Assembly: GCA_964625745.1 (NCBI GenBank)
Contig: CAZVCJ010000010.1
Span: forward strand, 1 to 47,547
Length of the DNA stretch: 47,547 bases
Reading direction: 5' to 3'
Source: CAZVCJ01 sp964625745
GTDB taxonomy: Bacteria > Chloroflexota > Anaerolineae > VGOG01
Within the stretch, counting starts at the first letter, position 1; the number at the start of each line of letters is the position of its first letter. The notes under the pieces are model-generated. The model was not told where the DNA came from. It did no database searches and saw only the letters and a program-made list of their open reading frames with translations. This document shows, in pieces, positions 1 through 7,893 of this stretch. The translations under genes were made by a program, and so were the position numbers.

Positions 1-338
1 TCTTCCAGGATGAGGCCCAGGGACAGGTACAAGGGACGGGCGCCGCACATGGCCAAGTCATTGACCGTGCCGTTGACGGCCAACTCGCCGATGTCTCCGC
101 CGGGGAAGAAGAGGGGACTGACGACGAAGGAGTCGGTAGTGAAGGCCAGGCGGACGCCCTCCACCTCCAGTACCGCCCCGTCGTGCAAAGTCTCCAGGGC
201 CGGGTTGCGAAAGGTGGGCCAAAACATCCGCTCAATGAGCATCTGGGTCAGCCGCCCCCCTCCTCCGTGGGCCAGGAGCACGGTCGGGTAGTCTTGGATG
301 GGAATGGGGCACTGGAAGGCAAACTGTTCTCCTGACAT
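1..338 (-). CDS. hypE: HypE, hydrogenase maturation dehydratase (N-terminal part, cut by window edge)
   Basis: This is the first ~112 codons of HypE, which dehydrates the HypF-linked carbamoyl group to a thiocyanate that becomes the cyanide ligand of the [NiFe] site. The translation runs from an ATG at 338 and contains HGGGGRL, followed by TTDSFVVSPLFFPGGDIG and a GTVNDLAMCGA segment, the usual HypE/PurM-like ATP-binding N-terminus. The C-terminal Cys-bearing tail lies beyond the window. It follows hypD by 35 bp, and the spacer is filled with a heptamer repeat. HypD-HypE order is common, so co-transcription with hypD is likely. Confidence 0.93.
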   Translation of the reverse strand, partial: MSGEQFAFQCPIPIQDYPTVLLAHGGGGRLTQMLIERMFWPTFRNPALETLHDGAVLEVEGVRLAFTTDSFVVSPLFFPGGDIGELAVNGTVNDLAMCGARPLYLSLGLILE

Positions 339-350
339 CTCAGTGGTCTC

Positions 351-375
351 CGTCAAACGTCAAGCGTCAAACGTC
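351..375. repeat. Heptamer direct repeat between hypD and hypE
   Basis: About 3.6 tandem copies of CGTCAAA (with CGTCAAG as one variant) fill the hypD-hypE spacer and overlap the hypD stop codon at 374-376. It is seen directly. It may simply be replication slippage, and no function is claimed. Confidence 0.7.
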
Positions 376-1666
376 ATTGGAATCCGTCCATCCTGCCAAT
401 CCGTTGTTCTCCGTACCGGTAGTAGGCGGCGCAGGCCCCTTCGCTGGAGACCATTGGCGCGCCCAGGGGGTGCTCCGGGGTGCAGCGGGTGCCGAAAGCG
501 GGGCATTCCAGCGGCTTCTTCCGCCCTTGCAAAATTAACCCGGCCATGCACTCCGGCGACTCCTCCACCGTCATCTCCGCCACGTCAAACCGCCGCTCGG
601 CGTCGAAGTCGGCGTATTCCTCCCGCAGCCGCAGGCCGCTGCGGGGGATCACCCCGATCCCTCGCCAAGCCCGGTCGGTGACCTCAAAGACCTGCTGGAT
701 GAGCCGCTGGGCCTGGACGTTTCCCTCTCGCCGCACGGAACGGGCGTACTGATTCTCGACCTCCCACCGCCCCTCTTCCAGCGCTTTCAGCGTCGCGTAG
801 AGGCCTCGGAGGATGTCCAGCGGCTCGAAGCCGGTGACGACGATGGGCACCTGATGCCGCTCGGCGATAGGCTCGTACTCCCAGTATCCCATCACGGTGC
901 AGACGTGGCCGGGGGCCAGGAATCCCTGCACCTCGTTGCCGGGGGCGCTGAGGATGGCCTCGATGGCCGGGGGCACCAGGACGTGGGCGGAGAGAATGGA
1001 GAAGTTCTGCAGCTCCATCTGTTTGGCCTGCCAGACGGCCATGGCATTGGCTGGAGCGGTGGTCTCGAACCCTACGGCGAAGAAGACCACCTCCCGCTCT
1101 GGGTTCTGCTGAGCCAGCTTCAACGCATCCAGCGGGGAGTAGACCATGCGCACGTCCCCGCCCTCGGCCTTGACCATCAGCAAGTCCTTGTGAGAGCCGG
1201 GTACCCGCAGCATATCGCCGAAAGAGCAGAAGATCACGGGCGTGTGTAAATCTTGGGGGAGCGAGCGCCGGTTGAGTAGCGAAGCGTATCGAAACCAAGC
1301 GAGCGGCTCTTGGGCGACCCGCTTGGCCTCGATACGTCGCTCCGCTCCTACTCGGCCGGCGCTAGATTCACTCTTTTCCTCACGCCCCCCCAACTCATAT
1401 ATGCGCCCGAAGATCACTTCTGGACGAGAGGCGATGGCGATGGCCTTGTCCAAAAGTTCCACCGGGGTCACGCAGACAGGACAGCCGGGGCCGTGGACCA
1501 GGGTCACCTCTTCCGGTAGCATCCGGTCCAGCCCGAACTTGAGGATGGTGTGGGTCTGCCCGCCGCAGATCTCCATCAGCGTCCAGGGCCGGGTGACCGT
1601 CCGTCGGATGGCTTCGACGTACTGCCTTGCTGTTGCTTCGTCTCGATACTCGTCTATGTACTTCAT
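374..1666 (-). CDS. hypD: HypD, Fe(CN)2CO assembly protein, carrying an in-frame insertion
   Basis: HypD is the iron-sulfur scaffold, working with HypC, on which Fe(CN)2CO is assembled for [NiFe] hydrogenase. The 430-aa product has the family signatures CGGQTHT, GPGCPVCVTP and CSFGDMLRVPG, and a Cys-rich C-terminus ending in a MVSSEGACAAYYRY segment. The family is usually near 370 residues. The excess of 60 residues lies exactly between PEVIF and CSFGDM and is encoded by a 180-bp insertion (see the mobile element at 1229-1417). Removing it restores the ordinary uninterrupted motif. The gene begins 8 bp after the DUF429 gene ends, so the two are probably co-transcribed. Whether the longer HypD is functional cannot be told from sequence. 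Confidence 0.93.
   Translation of the reverse strand: MKYIDEYRDEATARQYVEAIRRTVTRPWTLMEICGGQTHTILKFGLDRMLPEEVTLVHGPGCPVCVTPVELLDKAIAIASRPEVIFGRIYELGGREEKSESSAGRVGAERRIEAKRVAQEPLAWFRYASLLNRRSLPQDLHTPVIFCSFGDMLRVPGSHKDLLMVKAEGGDVRMVYSPLDALKLAQQNPEREVVFFAVGFETTAPANAMAVWQAKQMELQNFSILSAHVLVPPAIEAILSAPGNEVQGFLAPGHVCTVMGYWEYEPIAERHQVPIVVTGFEPLDILRGLYATLKALEEGRWEVENQYARSVRREGNVQAQRLIQQVFEVTDRAWRGIGVIPRSGLRLREEYADFDAERRFDVAEMTVEESPECMAGLILQGRKKPLECPAFGTRCTPEHPLGAPMVSSEGACAAYYRYGEQRIGRMDGFQ
1229..1417. mobile_element. MITE-like palindromic element inserted in frame in hypD, with 9-bp target duplication
   Basis: The 9-mer GAAGATCAC occurs at 1229-1237 and again at 1409-1417 and reads as a target-site duplication. 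The 171 bp between have imperfect 22-bp terminal inverted repeats that agree at the outer GGGCG and the inner TTGGGGG (about 15 of 22 positions). Inside is a long palindrome, 1264-1363, whose arms begin AGCGCCGG and share the GTATCGA...CCAAGC core. Unit plus one duplication is 180 bp, a multiple of three, with no stop in the hypD frame. No transposase is encoded, so movement would need one supplied in trans. A related palindrome lies at 2487-2616. Confidence 0.85.
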
Positions 1667-1674
1667 GGGACGTG

Positions 1675-2421
1675 TTAGACATTGCCAACCCGCTGAGTTG
1701 GCTCACACCTTGGATTTATGATGAACCCCTCACGCCAGATTCCTTCTACAAGGCGTGGGTTTGCGCCAACAACTGTATACCGGCCCATGTCCTCAAGTTC
1801 CAGGCCGATTCCCGCGAGTCCGGCGACAAGAGCTTGAAGTTCATCGTGATTTGGCTCGGAGGCCAACTGCAAGGGGAACCGACGCTTCAGTTCTAGCCCC
1901 CGATCTTTGATGTCAGAGGTGCTGGCCTTGGCCTTTGCCGGGAGCCGTGGGATACCGAGGGCGGACCAGGCAGACAGAGGGAATGATTCAAGAACCAGGT
2001 GGTACGGCCTGACGTCGAGGAGCGCCCTGTTGTCGAGGCGGGTCCAGCCACGGTTGGCCAGTTGGTCAAAAAGCGCAACCGAGAAGGTAACAAATGGACC
2101 ATAATTTGCTGGTTTGACGCGACCGGGCAGACCAGTTTTGGCGGGGGTGTTGAGCGCGCGTTCGCAGAGGCGTGAGTTCTCGATTCCGTTAAAGGGATCT
2201 TTCCATGCCTGTGGCCCATCAATCAAGATAAGCCGCGAAGCGTTATCAGAGCAAATCTTGACGAGCGCCTCTGCAAGAAGTTCAGGCGTCGGAGCTCCCG
2301 AGAGACCCAACTGGCCCGGTTGAATGAACTTGCATCTGATCGTGTCCTGTTCCGAGTGAAGAATCGCAATTCCAATATCGTGGTAATGCCTGTATGCGAG
2401 ATCAACAGAAACTACCGCCAT
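1675..2421 (-). CDS. DUF429-family protein
   Basis: The 248-aa product starts MAVVSVDLAYR and contains LILIDGP, a tract consistent with DUF429, a family predicted to have an RNase H-like fold and of unknown role. The acidic residues in VSVDLA and LIDGP would match the first two positions of such a fold. I chose the ATG at 2421 because AAGGGGGT lies seven bases upstream; a GTG seven codons earlier is the alternative. The gene separates hypC from hypD, which are usually adjacent, and it abuts hypD (8 bp apart). A link to hydrogenase maturation is only a neighbourhood inference. Confidence 0.65.
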   Translation of the reverse strand: MAVVSVDLAYRHYHDIGIAILHSEQDTIRCKFIQPGQLGLSGAPTPELLAEALVKICSDNASRLILIDGPQAWKDPFNGIENSRLCERALNTPAKTGLPGRVKPANYGPFVTFSVALFDQLANRGWTRLDNRALLDVRPYHLVLESFPLSAWSALGIPRLPAKAKASTSDIKDRGLELKRRFPLQLASEPNHDELQALVAGLAGIGLELEDMGRYTVVGANPRLVEGIWREGFIINPRCEPTQRVGNV

Positions 2422-2486
2422 AGGCAGTACCCCCTTCGTCACCGGCTAGTACACCTCGGCGGAAATCCTTCAGTAGTTGCAGGGCA

Positions 2487-2616
2487 AGCGCCGGTTGAGT
2501 AACTTCGTAGCGCCAGCGGAGAAGTGTATCGAAACCAAGCGTTTTCCGCCTACAAGGGTGCCTTCCACAAGCCGCTTGGCCTCGATACGTCGCTCTGCTC
2601 CTACTCGGCCGGCGCT
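2487..2616. repeat. Palindromic repeat related to the hypD insertion (fills the hypC-DUF429 gap)
   Basis: This 130-bp palindrome starts AGCGCCGGTTGAGTA and ends CTACTCGGCCGGCGCT. It shares with the hypD insertion the arms containing GTATCGAAACCAAGC and GCTTGGCCTCGATACGTCGC. The centre differs. The surrounding gap 2422-2768 contains no convincing gene. The copy is intergenic here, so it shows that the family is dispersed. Confidence 0.8.
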
Positions 2617-2768
2617 ATCGCTCAACGCCCTACTGGGGAAGGATTTACGCCCTCATGTACTAGCTATTGATTGGACAGAATTATTTCTGCCCAGCCCTCC
2701 GTTTTGGCCTCTCTCAACCAAATGCAGGTGGTTGTCTGTATCGTGATGCCGTATCGCGGCAAACAAAC

Positions 2769-3038
2769 TCACTGGACAGTAACGGTGAGAGGCTCGCCCT
2801 GCTCCTTCGCTATCCTCTCCAGTTCGGCCAGAGCCATCAGCGTTTCGTGGGCCTCTTCCTCATCCAGGCGGCTGATGGCAAAGCCGACGTGGACGATGAC
2901 GTAGTCTCCCACCTGAGCCTCAGGCGTAAAGGCCAGGCAGCTTTCCTTGACGATTCCCCCAAAGCTCACTTTGCCCATGGGGACGCCGAGAGGGTTGTCC
3001 TCAATGCTGATGATCCTACCAGGAATTCCCAGACACAT
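2769..3038 (-). CDS. hypC: HypC, hydrogenase maturation chaperone
   Basis: HypC carries the iron ligand cluster with HypD and delivers it to the hydrogenase large-subunit precursor. The product begins MCLGIPG, the family hallmark in which the Cys after the initiator Met is the essential ligand, so the start is the ATG at 3038 and not the upstream in-frame codon. It is 89 aa, normal for HypC, with the usual VGDYVIVHVGFAI stretch and an acidic helical C-terminus. The double-ACT gene lies 57 bp upstream and a palindromic repeat region lies downstream. Confidence 0.96.
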   Translation of the reverse strand: MCLGIPGRIISIEDNPLGVPMGKVSFGGIVKESCLAFTPEAQVGDYVIVHVGFAISRLDEEEAHETLMALAELERIAKEQGEPLTVTVQ

Positions 3039-3059
3039 GATTCTTCCAACCTCCAACCA

Positions 3060-3093
3060 CCAATATCCAATATCTAATACCCAATATCCAATT
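3060..3093. repeat. AT-rich short repeat between hypC and the ACT gene
   Basis: A tract of alternating CCAATATCC and CTAATACCC words. The 26-bp stretch from CCAATATCC to TACCCAAT recurs in opposite orientation inside hypF at 11607-11634, so this is a dispersed repeat and not ordinary spacer. It ends one base before the stop codon of the ACT gene. Confidence 0.75.
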
Positions 3094-3094
3094 A

Positions 3095-3574
3095 TCAGGG
3101 CAGCTCAAAAGTCTCCTGAAGCACCTCGACAGCTTCGTCCATATCGTAAACGTCAATGAGACAAGAAGCGGTAGAGATGGAAGTGCTGATAGCCAGGATG
3201 TTGATGCCAGCCGAGGCCAGCGCCGAGAACATTGCCCCCGCGATGCCTGGCCGCTCCCCGAAGTGCGGGCCGAATATGGACACTATCCCCACCTCCTGGT
3301 CATGCACGATCTCTTGCGCCCCAACCGTTTCTTTGATCGTGTGGAGCACTTCCAAAGCCGCCGCCAAGCCTTCTGGAGTCACACAGACGACGATGTTGTC
3401 CAGGTTGTTGAGATCAATGGTATGAACAATAAAGGCAACGTTGATACCCCTCTCGCCCAAAGCGCTGAGGAGCGCACCGGCCACGCCGGGCCGGTCGGGG
3501 ATGGACATCACGCCGATCTTGGCCAGGTTACGGTTCTGGATGATCCCACCGATTTTGATCTTCCCCCTTCGCAT
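3095..3574 (-). CDS. Double ACT-domain protein
   Basis: The 159-aa product consists of two ACT-like domains, roughly residues 15-85 and 92-159. Each shows the DRPGVAGALLSALGERGINV / ERPGIAGAMFSALASAGINI pattern seen in the aspartokinase regulatory region. No catalytic domain is present. Such stand-alone ACT proteins are thought to bind amino acids or other small ligands. The arrangement closely resembles the C-terminus of aspartate kinase, but the kinase part is absent here. It lies between a sensor kinase gene and hypC. What ligand it senses, and whether it has anything to do with the hydrogenase, are unknown. Confidence 0.8.
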   Translation of the reverse strand: MRRGKIKIGGIIQNRNLAKIGVMSIPDRPGVAGALLSALGERGINVAFIVHTIDLNNLDNIVVCVTPEGLAAALEVLHTIKETVGAQEIVHDQEVGIVSIFGPHFGERPGIAGAMFSALASAGINILAISTSISTASCLIDVYDMDEAVEVLQETFELP

Positions 3575-3601
3575 TTCTCTCTCCCCCTCAACCTTGATCG
3601 C

Positions 3602-3648
3602 CGAAGGTCTCTGACCGAGGCGAAAAGGGCTCAGTCGGGAGACCTTCG
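3602..3648. repeat. Palindromic repeat between kinase and ACT genes
   Basis: A 47-bp imperfect hairpin with arms CGAAGGTCTC and GAGACCTTCG and inner pairing of GACCGAG with CTCAGTC. It lies in the 92-bp spacer, where it could work as a transcript-end hairpin, but there is no T tract. Its form matches the other dispersed palindromes in the window. Confidence 0.75.
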
Positions 3649-3666
3649 CCCATCACAAGACCCTAC

Positions 3667-5514
3667 TCAACCCTTCGGCAGAGTCACATAAAAGGTGCTT
3701 CCCTCCCCCACCACGCTTTCCACCGAGATCTGGCCTCCGTGCTGCTCAACTACGTCCTTAGCAATGGCCAGCCCCAATCCCGTCCCTTCCATTTCCATAG
3801 ACTTGGCGTTCTTGGCGCGGTAGAACTCATCGAAGATGCGCGATAGGGCCTCTTCTGGAATGCCAATCCCTGTATCAGAAACCTCCGCTTTTATCTGGTC
3901 ATCCTCGCTCCAGGCCCTCACCGTCACCGAGCCGCCAGTTGGGGTGTACTTGACGGCATTGCTCACCAGGTTCATAAAGACCCGTTCCAACCCATCTTCG
4001 ATCCCGACCAGGACAAGAGGCTCTTCTGTGATCTCCACCTTGAACTCCAGTCCTTTTTCCTCCGCGCTGGTCCGCATCAACTCTGTGACCTTAGCGATGA
4101 CCTCGTTGAGGACCACCTCTTTCTTTTCGCCCCTGAGCTGCTCCATCTTGCCAGCCGCCAACTCCAGAAGGTCTTTGACCAACGCTAGCAAGAAAGAGAT
4201 GCGCCGCTGCGAGCGCTGAACCAGGTCCTGCTGTTTGGACGTCATGGGACCTACGTAGCCTTGCTCCATGATTCTCAACATGCTCTGCACGGCAGAAAGG
4301 GGCGAGCGCAATTCGTGGGTGACCATTAGCACAAAATCAGACTTGGCTCTGTCGGCCATCTCCAGAGCGTGGTAGGCCCTGGCGTTCACGATGGCGGTGG
4401 CCCCCTCGCTGGCCAGGGCGGAGAGGAACTCGGCATCGTCCTCGCTGAAGTGATCCGCTTCAGCGCAGTAGACGCAGATAACCCCCTCCGCCTTGTCCCT
4501 GATGAGGAGAGGGACACAAAGCATGGAGCTGATCCCCTCGACCGTCGCCTCGGCCGGATATTGAAGGCGGTCGTCCTGAGAGGTATCGGAAATAATGGTC
4601 GGTTGACCAGAGAGGGCCTGGTACGTATGGAGACTCTTCCGGACATCTACCGGCCCCTTGGTCAAGTACTGTTCACTGAGACCGTAGGCGGCGACGGTCT
4701 CAACGATCCGGCCGCTTTCATCCAACAGCCTGATGGTACAGGCCCTTACTTGCATCGCTTCGGCTGCGGCCTGCGCGATGAGGTTCAGTACCTCCCCCAG
4801 GTCGAGGGTCGAGCCAGCCGTCTTGGTTACGTCGTACAGAATCTGTATCCGCTGGTAAGCGCCGGACAGCTCCTGTTGCAGGCGCAGCAACTCTTCGTCT
4901 TTCTGGCGGAGGTTAATGGTGACCGAAGTAGCCAGGTAGACGGAAATGTAGAGACAAGTGGTGAAGAAAACAAGAACGCTGGTGACGTACAAACCGTTTT
5001 CATAAAGAGAGATAGGGATGAAGCCTAAAGATAGGTGCGGGATGAAGCCCCAATACTCGAGGAGGGCCAGGGCTGCCATCGCCAGAGCAGCCAGGGTGGC
5101 AAAGAAGTAACAGGCCTGGGGTGAGAGTAGAATGGAGGCAATGATGATGTGGAAGATGAAATAGAAAATGAGGGGGCTTTCCACCCCTCCTGAGAAGTGA
5201 ACCAGCAGAATCATGGCCAGCCAATCCAGGCTGGTCTGAACCCTGGCGAAGCGGTCGAAGATCGAGGCTTCGGAGATAGCCTCTCTCTCCAGCCGCTTAA
5301 GATAGAGCAGAAAAAGGGCGTTGTAAAAGAGGATGGACAGGCCAATGGTGTAGAGCGGCCTTGTGGGAAGGTGAATGTTCAGGATAGAATTGGCTAGCCA
5401 GGTAGCAGTCAGCACCCCCAGGGCGGCAGCCCATCTCAATTGGATCTGCCAGGCAACCCGTCCAACCAGTTCTTCTTCAACTGGCGTCCTGGAAAGCGCG
5501 GCTCTTTCTTCCAT
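3667..5514 (-). CDS. Membrane-bound GAF-domain sensor histidine kinase
   Basis: This 615-aa protein has about five or six hydrophobic segments in residues 25-200, a short coiled coil, a GAF domain around 225-378, a HisKA dimerisation domain and a HATPase_c domain. The phosphoacceptor is His400 in THELRSPLSAV. The N box is around Asn519 (NLVSNAVKYTPTGG), G1 is DTGIGIP near 547, and G2 is GTGLGLAI near 577. All catalytic boxes look intact. Its ATG overlaps the stop codon of the receiver gene (TAATG), so the two form a two-component pair. The GAF domain would sense an unknown ligand. Position next to the hyd genes suggests a role in redox or hydrogen response, but nothing in the sequence proves it. 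Confidence 0.92.
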   Translation of the reverse strand: MEERAALSRTPVEEELVGRVAWQIQLRWAAALGVLTATWLANSILNIHLPTRPLYTIGLSILFYNALFLLYLKRLEREAISEASIFDRFARVQTSLDWLAMILLVHFSGGVESPLIFYFIFHIIIASILLSPQACYFFATLAALAMAALALLEYWGFIPHLSLGFIPISLYENGLYVTSVLVFFTTCLYISVYLATSVTINLRQKDEELLRLQQELSGAYQRIQILYDVTKTAGSTLDLGEVLNLIAQAAAEAMQVRACTIRLLDESGRIVETVAAYGLSEQYLTKGPVDVRKSLHTYQALSGQPTIISDTSQDDRLQYPAEATVEGISSMLCVPLLIRDKAEGVICVYCAEADHFSEDDAEFLSALASEGATAIVNARAYHALEMADRAKSDFVLMVTHELRSPLSAVQSMLRIMEQGYVGPMTSKQQDLVQRSQRRISFLLALVKDLLELAAGKMEQLRGEKKEVVLNEVIAKVTELMRTSAEEKGLEFKVEITEEPLVLVGIEDGLERVFMNLVSNAVKYTPTGGSVTVRAWSEDDQIKAEVSDTGIGIPEEALSRIFDEFYRAKNAKSMEMEGTGLGLAIAKDVVEQHGGQISVESVVGEGSTFYVTLPKG

Positions 5515-5915
5515 TATTTTCCCAACAACTTCTCCACCTTTTGCACCAGAGCGCTTGGCTCCAAAGGCTTCTCCACGAAATCGTCCACGGGCAGGTAATC
5601 ATCGTCTGGCGCAAAACGCAGCGACGTAGTGCTATGTAGGGCGGTCAACATCAGGATCGGTATCTTGCTATAGGGAGCATACCCCGACTTGGGATCAGGG
5701 CTCCGCAACTGCAAGGAGACCTGAAACCCCTCCGTCGTGTAGTCCATCATCACGTCCAGGATGATCAAATCGGGATGGATCTCCTTGACTTTCTCCAGCC
5801 CCGCTGTGCCACTGGCCGCGCTGAACACCTGGTAGCCATTGGCCTCCAGAGTCAGCCGGATCACCTCCACCAAATCCGGATCATCGTCAACGACTAGAAT
5901 TTTTCCATCAGCCAT
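5514..5915 (-). CDS. Stand-alone response-regulator receiver
   Basis: The 133-aa product is a single REC domain with the acidic pair in VVDDDPD, phosphoacceptor Asp in LIILDVMMD and Lys in DFVEKPLEP. No DNA-binding or other output domain follows, so it must act by protein contact, as part of a relay, or as a phosphate sink. I place the start at ATG 5915 (MADGKILVVDDD). The upstream in-frame codons run into the palindrome at 5942-6003. It is translationally coupled to the kinase gene. It shares the unusual RFAPDDDYLPVDDF segment with the orphan receiver at 43367-43777. Confidence 0.9.
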   Translation of the reverse strand: MADGKILVVDDDPDLVEVIRLTLEANGYQVFSAASGTAGLEKVKEIHPDLIILDVMMDYTTEGFQVSLQLRSPDPKSGYAPYSKIPILMLTALHSTTSLRFAPDDDYLPVDDFVEKPLEPSALVQKVEKLLGK

Positions 5916-5941
5916 TATTGTGTTCCTCCCGTTCGCTTCTG

Positions 5942-6003
5942 TTGGTAGTAACGACTTTAGTCGTTTGCCAGACGGCAAAAGCGACTGAAGTCGCTACTAC
6001 CAA
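5942..6003. repeat. Palindromic repeat at the end of the hydrogenase genes
   Basis: A 62-bp near-perfect inverted repeat, with arms starting TTGGTAGTA and ending TACTACCAA around a GCCAGACGGC centre. The arms carry the word GCGACTTCAGTCGC or its variant. It lies 22 bp beyond the protease gene stop and before the receiver gene. It could attenuate transcription leaving the hyd genes, and it also looks like a dispersed repeat. Confidence 0.8.
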
Positions 6004-6025
6004 TGATGGTAGATCAAATCGCTGC

Positions 6026-6562
6026 TCAGCCAACATCAAGCTCGCCCAGAACCATCCTGATGGCCTGCGGAATGGCCCCTTCCACCTCCGGGCTTAGCCC
6101 TACCACTCCCTCTATTCGGCCAGGCTGGATACCGATGATGACCACCTCGGCGGGGGCCACTTCCAGAGCTTCGGCCAGAACCAACGCCTCTACCAATCCT
6201 ATCTGATGGAGGGACAGCGGGGCTTCCTCCGTTTTGAACTGCGCTTGCGAGGGGGTGAATCTGACTACGCAACCAGGGGGGCGGCCCATGTCCGCCGCAT
6301 CCACGATGATAACTCGCTGGTAGCCTTCCATCAGGCTAGTGAGGCGCAGCCCGCCCGTGCCCCCCTCGACCACCTCTACCCCAACCGGCAAATCCAGCTC
6401 TTTTAACTCCCCGACCACCCGCGTGCCGATTCCCTCGTCTCCAAGCAGCGGATTGCCGAGGCCGATCACGAGAGTACCGAGGGAGGAGGAACAAGTAACG
6501 AGTGACAAGTCAGCAGCTTTCTCCGTCCCTCGTTCCTCATTCCTTATTCCTCGTTGCCTCAT
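6026..6562 (-). CDS. [NiFe] hydrogenase maturation endopeptidase
   Basis: This protease removes the C-terminal peptide of the large subunit once nickel is in place. Recognisable features are LVIGLGNPLLGDEGIG near the start of the conserved part (the Glu in GDEG is a nickel-binding position in the family), IIVDAADMG in the middle, and the GLSPEVEGAIPQAI tail. The C-terminal domain is about 150 aa, as expected for HybD/HyaD/HycI-type proteases. The ATG at 6562 would add about 28 residues encoded by a simple CTCATTCCTCGTT-type repeat, so the real start may be an internal TTG or GTG nearer the conserved Gly motif. It lies 17 bp downstream of hydA, its likely substrate. Confidence 0.88.
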   Translation of the reverse strand: MRQRGIRNEERGTEKAADLSLVTCSSSLGTLVIGLGNPLLGDEGIGTRVVGELKELDLPVGVEVVEGGTGGLRLTSLMEGYQRVIIVDAADMGRPPGCVVRFTPSQAQFKTEEAPLSLHQIGLVEALVLAEALEVAPAEVVIIGIQPGRIEGVVGLSPEVEGAIPQAIRMVLGELDVG

Positions 6563-6579
6563 TCCTCGTTGCCTCTACT

Positions 6580-7893
6580 TCACACAAACTCCACGTTCAG
6601 GAGATGAGCCGAGCACGAGATGCAGGGGTCATAGGCTCGTACCAGCATCTCCAAAGTCAGAGTGATTTCTTCTTTGGATTTGTCTAGGATAGTAGACGCC
6701 AGAGCTTTCAAGTCCCGCTCGATGTTGTTGTGGTTCATGTTGGTGGGGATGACGAAATTCGCTCCGGTGATGGTGCCGTCGTCGTCCACAGTGTACTCGT
6801 GAATCAGCAGTCCCCTCGGCACCTCCGTCGCCCCCACGCCTGTCCTACCACCCTCGACCTGGACGGTACGATCCTCCTCTTTGAGACCCATGGCCAGCAG
6901 CTCGTTGATGATGCGCACACTGTCCTCGAAGCAATGAGCCACCTCCACCAGTTGGGCGACGTTGTTCATGAAGGGGTTGTAGCACACCGGCTTCAGGCCC
7001 ATCTCTTCGGCCGCCCAGCGGGCCAGAGGGGAGAGCTTTTCGTAGTTGTTATTGAAACGCGCCAAAGCGCCAACCATGAAGGACTCACGGGCCGCTTTGG
7101 CATGCTTGGCCGTGGAATAGGGGACGACGAACTCTTTGATCTTCTCCCTGTACTGAGGTACAGGGGTCGTGCCGCCATCAGTGGACGCGATGCCGCCATT
7201 GTAGAAAGCGTACTCGTCGCCCCGCTGGAGGGCCAGGTATTCGGTCTCCCGCTCGAAATCGGGGATGTCCAGGGTCTTGACGATCTCTATCCAGGCCTCC
7301 AGACTGGGGATGGCATCCATAATCCGCTGGCGAAGGGCTCGCAATTCATCTGGTGTGGGAAGGCGGGTGAAGCCGTTCACTACCATGTTGATCGGGTGCG
7401 TCGTGCGGCCACCGATGAGATCGCTCCACTCATTGGCCAGGCGGTGCAAACTGACGGCCTGCAGTAGCGCCTCTTTGTGAGTTTCCGCCAGGGGAATGAC
7501 GCTGTTCACCCCCAGAAAGTCGGGCACCGCCAGATAAAAGACGTGCAAGGTGTGGCTCTGTACCGTCTCCGCGTGCAGGATCAGTTTCCTCAAAAGGATC
7601 GTCTGCTCCGAGGGCTGAACACCTATGGCCGCCTCGATCCCTTGCAGAGAAGCGACAGTATGACCGATGGAGCAGATACCGCAGATGCGGGAGGTGATGT
7701 GAGGGGCATCGGCATAGCTCTGGCCTCGCACCATAGCCTCAAAGAAACGGGGCGCTTCGGGTATCTCCCAGCGTAGCTCCTTGATGGCGCCGTCCTTCAG
7801 GTCAAGCACGATGTTGCCGTGTCCCTCCACCCGGGTCACGTAGTGGACGCCTATCCGCATACGGCGGTCAGGCATGATCTTGCCGTCTCTCAT
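6580..7893 (-). CDS. hydA: [NiFe] hydrogenase large (alpha) subunit, group 3b type
   Basis: This is the catalytic subunit that binds the Ni-Fe centre. The N-terminal pair of cysteines lies in RICGICSIGH (Cys71 and Cys74) and the C-terminal pair in DPCISCSAH (Cys424 and Cys427). The seven residues after His430 (LLNVEFV) are the peptide expected to be cut by the neighbouring protease. Length (437 aa) fits the alpha subunit of cytoplasmic NAD(P)-linked hydrogenases. There is no twin-arginine signal, as expected because export would use the small subunit and that also lacks one. The ATG overlaps the hydD stop (ATGA), indicating translational coupling. The group assignment rests on the hydBGDA gene set. 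Confidence 0.95.
   Translation of the reverse strand: MRDGKIMPDRRMRIGVHYVTRVEGHGNIVLDLKDGAIKELRWEIPEAPRFFEAMVRGQSYADAPHITSRICGICSIGHTVASLQGIEAAIGVQPSEQTILLRKLILHAETVQSHTLHVFYLAVPDFLGVNSVIPLAETHKEALLQAVSLHRLANEWSDLIGGRTTHPINMVVNGFTRLPTPDELRALRQRIMDAIPSLEAWIEIVKTLDIPDFERETEYLALQRGDEYAFYNGGIASTDGGTTPVPQYREKIKEFVVPYSTAKHAKAARESFMVGALARFNNNYEKLSPLARWAAEEMGLKPVCYNPFMNNVAQLVEVAHCFEDSVRIINELLAMGLKEEDRTVQVEGGRTGVGATEVPRGLLIHEYTVDDDGTITGANFVIPTNMNHNNIERDLKALASTILDKSKEEITLTLEMLVRAYDPCISCSAHLLNVEFV

Noticed and set aside
1229..1417. Calling the hypD insertion an insertion sequence with its own transposase
   Set aside because: It is only 171 bp between duplications and encodes nothing like a transposase.
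6580..7893. Selenocysteine in the hydrogenase large subunit
   Set aside because: Both C-terminal active-site positions are Cys (DPCISC), and no in-frame UGA interrupts the gene.
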